A stretch of 6,061 bases of DNA from an uncultured Flavobacteriales bacterium (GTDB taxonomy: Bacteria; Bacteroidota; Bacteroidia; Palsa-965). A program made the position numbers and the translations under genes. This document shows, piece by piece, positions 4,544 through 6,061 of this stretch; positions within the stretch are counted from its first letter, which is position 1; the number at the start of each line of letters is the position of its first letter. The notes below the pieces were generated by a model that worked only from the letters and a program-made list of their open reading frames with translations, was not told where the DNA came from and ran no database searches. The stretch spans positions 1 to 6,061 of the forward strand of contig CAMLEF010000289.1 in NCBI GenBank assembly GCA_946478675.1. The letters are read 5' to 3'.

Positions 4544-5005
4544 TCAGCGATCGGTAAGTTGCAACAGCCGGTCGAGGAAAGCGGCTTGTGCCGGGTTGAT
4601 TTTTTTTCGTGCCGCAGCAATCCCGAACCATTCGGCGCGGTCGATCTCCGGAATTTCCAGCTTTTTCCCGGAACGCGGTGGCCATTCGATCCCGATTGTA
4701 TTGCTGGTGATGGAGGAAGGATCGAGATCTTTTTCAAGCGCAAATGCAAAGACCGTTTTCCCGCTTTTCTGTTTCACGGAACCCAGGTCGATGAAGTTGC
4801 CTTGCAGGACAACGCCTGTTTCCTCGTGGAATTCCCGTTTCGCAGCGTCCAGCGCGGTTTCGTTATCCGTAAATTCTCCTTTGGGAATCGACCAGGCTCC
4901 TTCATCCTTTTTTGCCCAGAATGGTCCGCCGGGATGCGCCAGCAAAACCTCCGTCGTGTTTTCCTGTACCCGAAATAGCATAATGCCGGCGCTTTTCCTG
5001 TTCAC
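4544..5005 (-). CDS. Nudix hydrolase
   Basis: This 153-residue protein has a perfect Nudix box G-x5-E-x7-R-E-F-x-E-E-x-G-V spanning residues 43-65 (G43, E49, R57-E58, E61-E62, G64), the Mg2+-binding catalytic helix that hydrolyses nucleoside-diphosphate-linked compounds. The early strand SAGIMLFR (5-12), HPGGPFWAKKDEGAWSIPKGE (24-44) and the WFGI/A-x-x-KI segment (126-136) fit a subgroup of about 150 residues often annotated as NTP pyrophosphohydrolase-like. The substrate cannot be told from sequence. The start is GTG 5005: an in-frame TGA two codons upstream excludes a longer form, and starting at Met 9 would delete the first strand. The GTG lies five bases after TACCTTTG, implying a leaderless mRNA. 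It is the first gene of a two-gene operon with the TfoX-like gene and is divergent from the collagen-like gene. Confidence 0.92.
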   Translation of the reverse strand: MNRKSAGIMLFRVQENTTEVLLAHPGGPFWAKKDEGAWSIPKGEFTDNETALDAAKREFHEETGVVLQGNFIDLGSVKQKSGKTVFAFALEKDLDPSSITSNTIGIEWPPRSGKKLEIPEIDRAEWFGIAAARKKINPAQAAFLDRLLQLTDR

Positions 5006-5009
5006 CTTT

Positions 5010-5017
5010 CAAAGGTA
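5010..5017 (-). promoter_or_regulatory. -7 element of the Nudix operon promoter
   Basis: On the minus strand, 5017-5010 reads TACCTTTG, a perfect match to TAnnTTTG. The GTG start at 5005 is exactly five bases beyond its last base, as at the regulator gene. No clear TTG -33 element is seen upstream; that stretch is mainly A/T runs. Confidence 0.72.
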
Positions 5018-5057
5018 CGTGATGAAAAATTTTTGCGAAAAATCTCACTTAAATGAG

Positions 5058-5069
5058 GCAATGCATTGC
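5058..5069. promoter_or_regulatory. 12-bp palindrome overlapping the collagen-like gene promoter
   Basis: GCAATGCATTGC is a perfect palindrome that includes the TTG (5066-5068) proposed as the -33 element. Its place suggests a repressor or activator site, but no cognate regulator is known and a chance 12-bp palindrome is possible. Confidence 0.3.
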
Positions 5070-5094
5070 TGTTTAAGATATTATGCTATATTTG
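5066..5094 (+). promoter_or_regulatory. Bacteroidota-type promoter of the collagen-like gene
   Basis: TATATTTG (5087-5094) is a perfect TAnnTTTG -7 element with TTG at 5066-5068, 18 bases upstream. Transcription would start near 5099, giving a leader of about 23 bases before ATG 5122. The 116-base divergent gap (5006-5121) holds this promoter and that of the Nudix operon. Confidence 0.7.
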
Positions 5095-5121
5095 AACAGG
5101 CACACATGCAAATATGACCCT

Positions 5122-6061
5122 ATGAAAAAATATACGTTCAGGATTGCCCTGGCGTTGCTGCTCTTCCCCGCCGGTGCTGCTTTTGCACAGAATAACGTAG
5201 GTATCGGCACCACAACGCCCAACGCTTCTTCCGTTTTAGAAATGCAATCGACCACGCAGGGCGTACTCGTCCCGCGCATGACGACCGCGCAGCGCCTTGC
5301 GATCGCTACGCCGGCCAACGGTCTGCTGGTCTACGATACCAATTTCGATTGCTTCTTCTATTACGTAGCCGCCACTTCCACCTGGCAGAATATGTGCACG
5401 TCGACGTCCAGCACCGGGCCTACCGGCGCAACGGGCGCTACCGGTGCTGCAGGTGCGAACGGACCTACCGGCGCCACAGGCCCTACCGGCATTCATTGCT
5501 GGGACCTGAACGGCAACAACATTAACGATCCCGCCGAAGACGTCAACAGCGACGGCAACTGGGATGCCCTCGATTGCCAGGGTGCCATCGGTGCTGCCGG
5601 CGCAACTGGCGCTACCGGTGCCGTGGGTGCAACCGGCCCGTCCGGCGATCCCGGTGCAACCGGCGCTACAGGTGTTGCCGGCCCGACCGGTCCTTCCGGC
5701 GATCCGGGCGCAACCGGAGCAACGGGTTTGACTGGCGCAGCGGGTCCTGCCGGCGCTACCGGAGCAACCGGTCCTTCGGGTGATCCGGGCGCAACCGGTG
5801 CAACGGGACAAACAGGTGCTGCTGGTCCGACCGGCGCGACTGGCGTTGCGGGTGCAAACGGCGCAACAGGCGCTACCGGAGCAACAGGACTTACCGGCGC
5901 TGCTGGCCCTACCGGCCCGACAGGTGCCAATGGAATTAACGGAACGAACGGCGCTACCGGCGCTACTGGTCCTACAGGTTTAACAGGAGCTGCCGGCGCA
6001 ACCGGAGCAACGGGACTTCCCGGTCCTGCTGGTCCGACGGGTCCTTCCGGAGCCAATGGAG
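5122..6061 (+). CDS. Secreted collagen-like protein with VGIGTTTP head, partial at 3' end
   Basis: The first 313 residues are present and the frame is open at the window end. A signal peptide (1-22, ending AFA before Q23) directs export. Residues 25-91 form the head common in Bacteroidota surface and fibre-like proteins: NVGIGTTTP, then VLVPRMT-x-AQR, GLLVYDT and a final W-Q-N. A first collagen block of eight Gly-X-Y triplets (99-122) is interrupted by a 30-residue insert (124-153). This is bracketed by Cys 126 and Cys 152 and holds two Asp/Asn-rich loops, the second (D140, N142, D144, G145, D151) being EF-hand/dockerin-like. From G154 to the end come 53 unbroken triplets dominated by GAT, GPT and GAA. 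Thr is common in the third position, as in bacterial collagens without hydroxyproline, and charged residues are nearly absent apart from three GDP triplets. The likely product is a trimeric extracellular fibre or adhesin. ATG 5122 is preferred over ATG 5114 and 5106, as neither of those gives a signal peptide in this frame. Confidence 0.9.
   Translation, partial: MKKYTFRIALALLLFPAGAAFAQNNVGIGTTTPNASSVLEMQSTTQGVLVPRMTTAQRLAIATPANGLLVYDTNFDCFFYYVAATSTWQNMCTSTSSTGPTGATGATGAAGANGPTGATGPTGIHCWDLNGNNINDPAEDVNSDGNWDALDCQGAIGAAGATGATGAVGATGPSGDPGATGATGVAGPTGPSGDPGATGATGLTGAAGPAGATGATGPSGDPGATGATGQTGAAGPTGATGVAGANGATGATGATGLTGAAGPTGPTGANGINGTNGATGATGPTGLTGAAGATGATGLPGPAGPTGPSGANG
5689..5931 (+). repeat. 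81-bp (27-residue) higher-order repeat within the collagen region
   Basis: Three consecutive units of nine Gly-X-Y triplets (residues 190-216, 217-243, 244-270) share GAT-GAT-G(L/Q)T-GAA-GP(A/T) at triplets 3-7. The first two also share GPS-GDP at triplets 1-2. A shorter partial unit precedes them (5635-5688) and a shifted one follows. Synonymous bases differ between units, so the repeat is clearer in protein than in DNA. Confidence 0.6.

Noticed and set aside
4540..4749. N-terminal extension of the TfoX-like gene by 70 codons
   Set aside because: It would overlap the Nudix gene in another frame and encodes low-quality sequence. The start at 4539 directly after the Nudix stop is far more plausible.
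4472..5117. Plus-strand frames of 168 and 173 codons across the Nudix gene
   Set aside because: They are antisense to a perfect Nudix box and have no recognisable domain.
5236..6056. Two long minus-strand frames with collagen-like or Cys/Gly/Arg-rich composition
   Set aside because: They are complements of the Gly-X-Y repeats; periodic GGN-CCN codons read backwards give Pro/Ala/Val or Gly/Cys repeats. The plus-strand frame has a promoter, a signal peptide and a known head domain.

Overview
The window looks like a chromosomal stretch from a Bacteroidota genome of roughly balanced GC content, perhaps a Chitinophagia or Flavobacteriia relative. Four kinds of evidence agree. Promoters match the phylum's TAnnTTTG -7 element. 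Most starts lack a Shine-Dalgarno sequence. The gene content is typical of the phylum: a WbqC-like protein, a YGG-repeat lipoprotein, and a 'VGIGTTTP' head joined to a collagen-like stalk. The intergenic gaps hold palindromes built from short AT-rich words.

Layout: bases 19-115 form a perfect 36-bp inverted repeat that ends 3 bases before the start of a WbqC-family gene (119-730). A lipoprotein gene follows (749-1903); its seven ~50-residue repeats suggest a seven-bladed beta-propeller. Next is a Crp/Fnr-family regulator (1980-2594). Directly downstream, on the same strand, lies a compact cluster: a two-helix YgaP-like (DUF2892) membrane protein, an OsmC-like protein, a single-domain rhodanese and a thioredoxin (2655-3982). 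The gap 3983-4167 is filled by a nested palindrome. On the minus strand a Nudix hydrolase gene (5005-4544) and a small TfoX-like gene (4539-4168) form a two-gene operon converging on that palindrome. A divergent promoter region leads into a secreted collagen-like protein (from 5122) that is cut by the window end.

How the genes may work together: the 2655-3982 cluster is best read as a sulfane-sulfur/thiol-redox module. The rhodanese and the DUF2892 membrane piece correspond to the two halves of E. coli YgaP, here encoded separately with an OsmC-type thiol protein between them and a thioredoxin at the end as probable reductant. The adjacent Crp/Fnr protein keeps the Arg-Glu-x-x-x-x-Arg pattern of the CRP recognition helix. 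A perfect GTGA-N6-TCAC palindrome overlaps its stop codon, and its centre falls at about -41.5 from the predicted transcription start of the cluster. The likely circuit is therefore a local activator with a class II site. The regulator carries a Cys-rich stretch (C71, C77, C78) that could sense thiol or sulfur state.

The most unusual non-coding features are the two word-based palindromes. The 3980-4170 element even supplies the stop codons of both convergent genes. Three genes (lipoprotein, regulator, Nudix) also have start codons exactly five bases after a TAnnTTTG-like octamer, which suggests leaderless transcripts.
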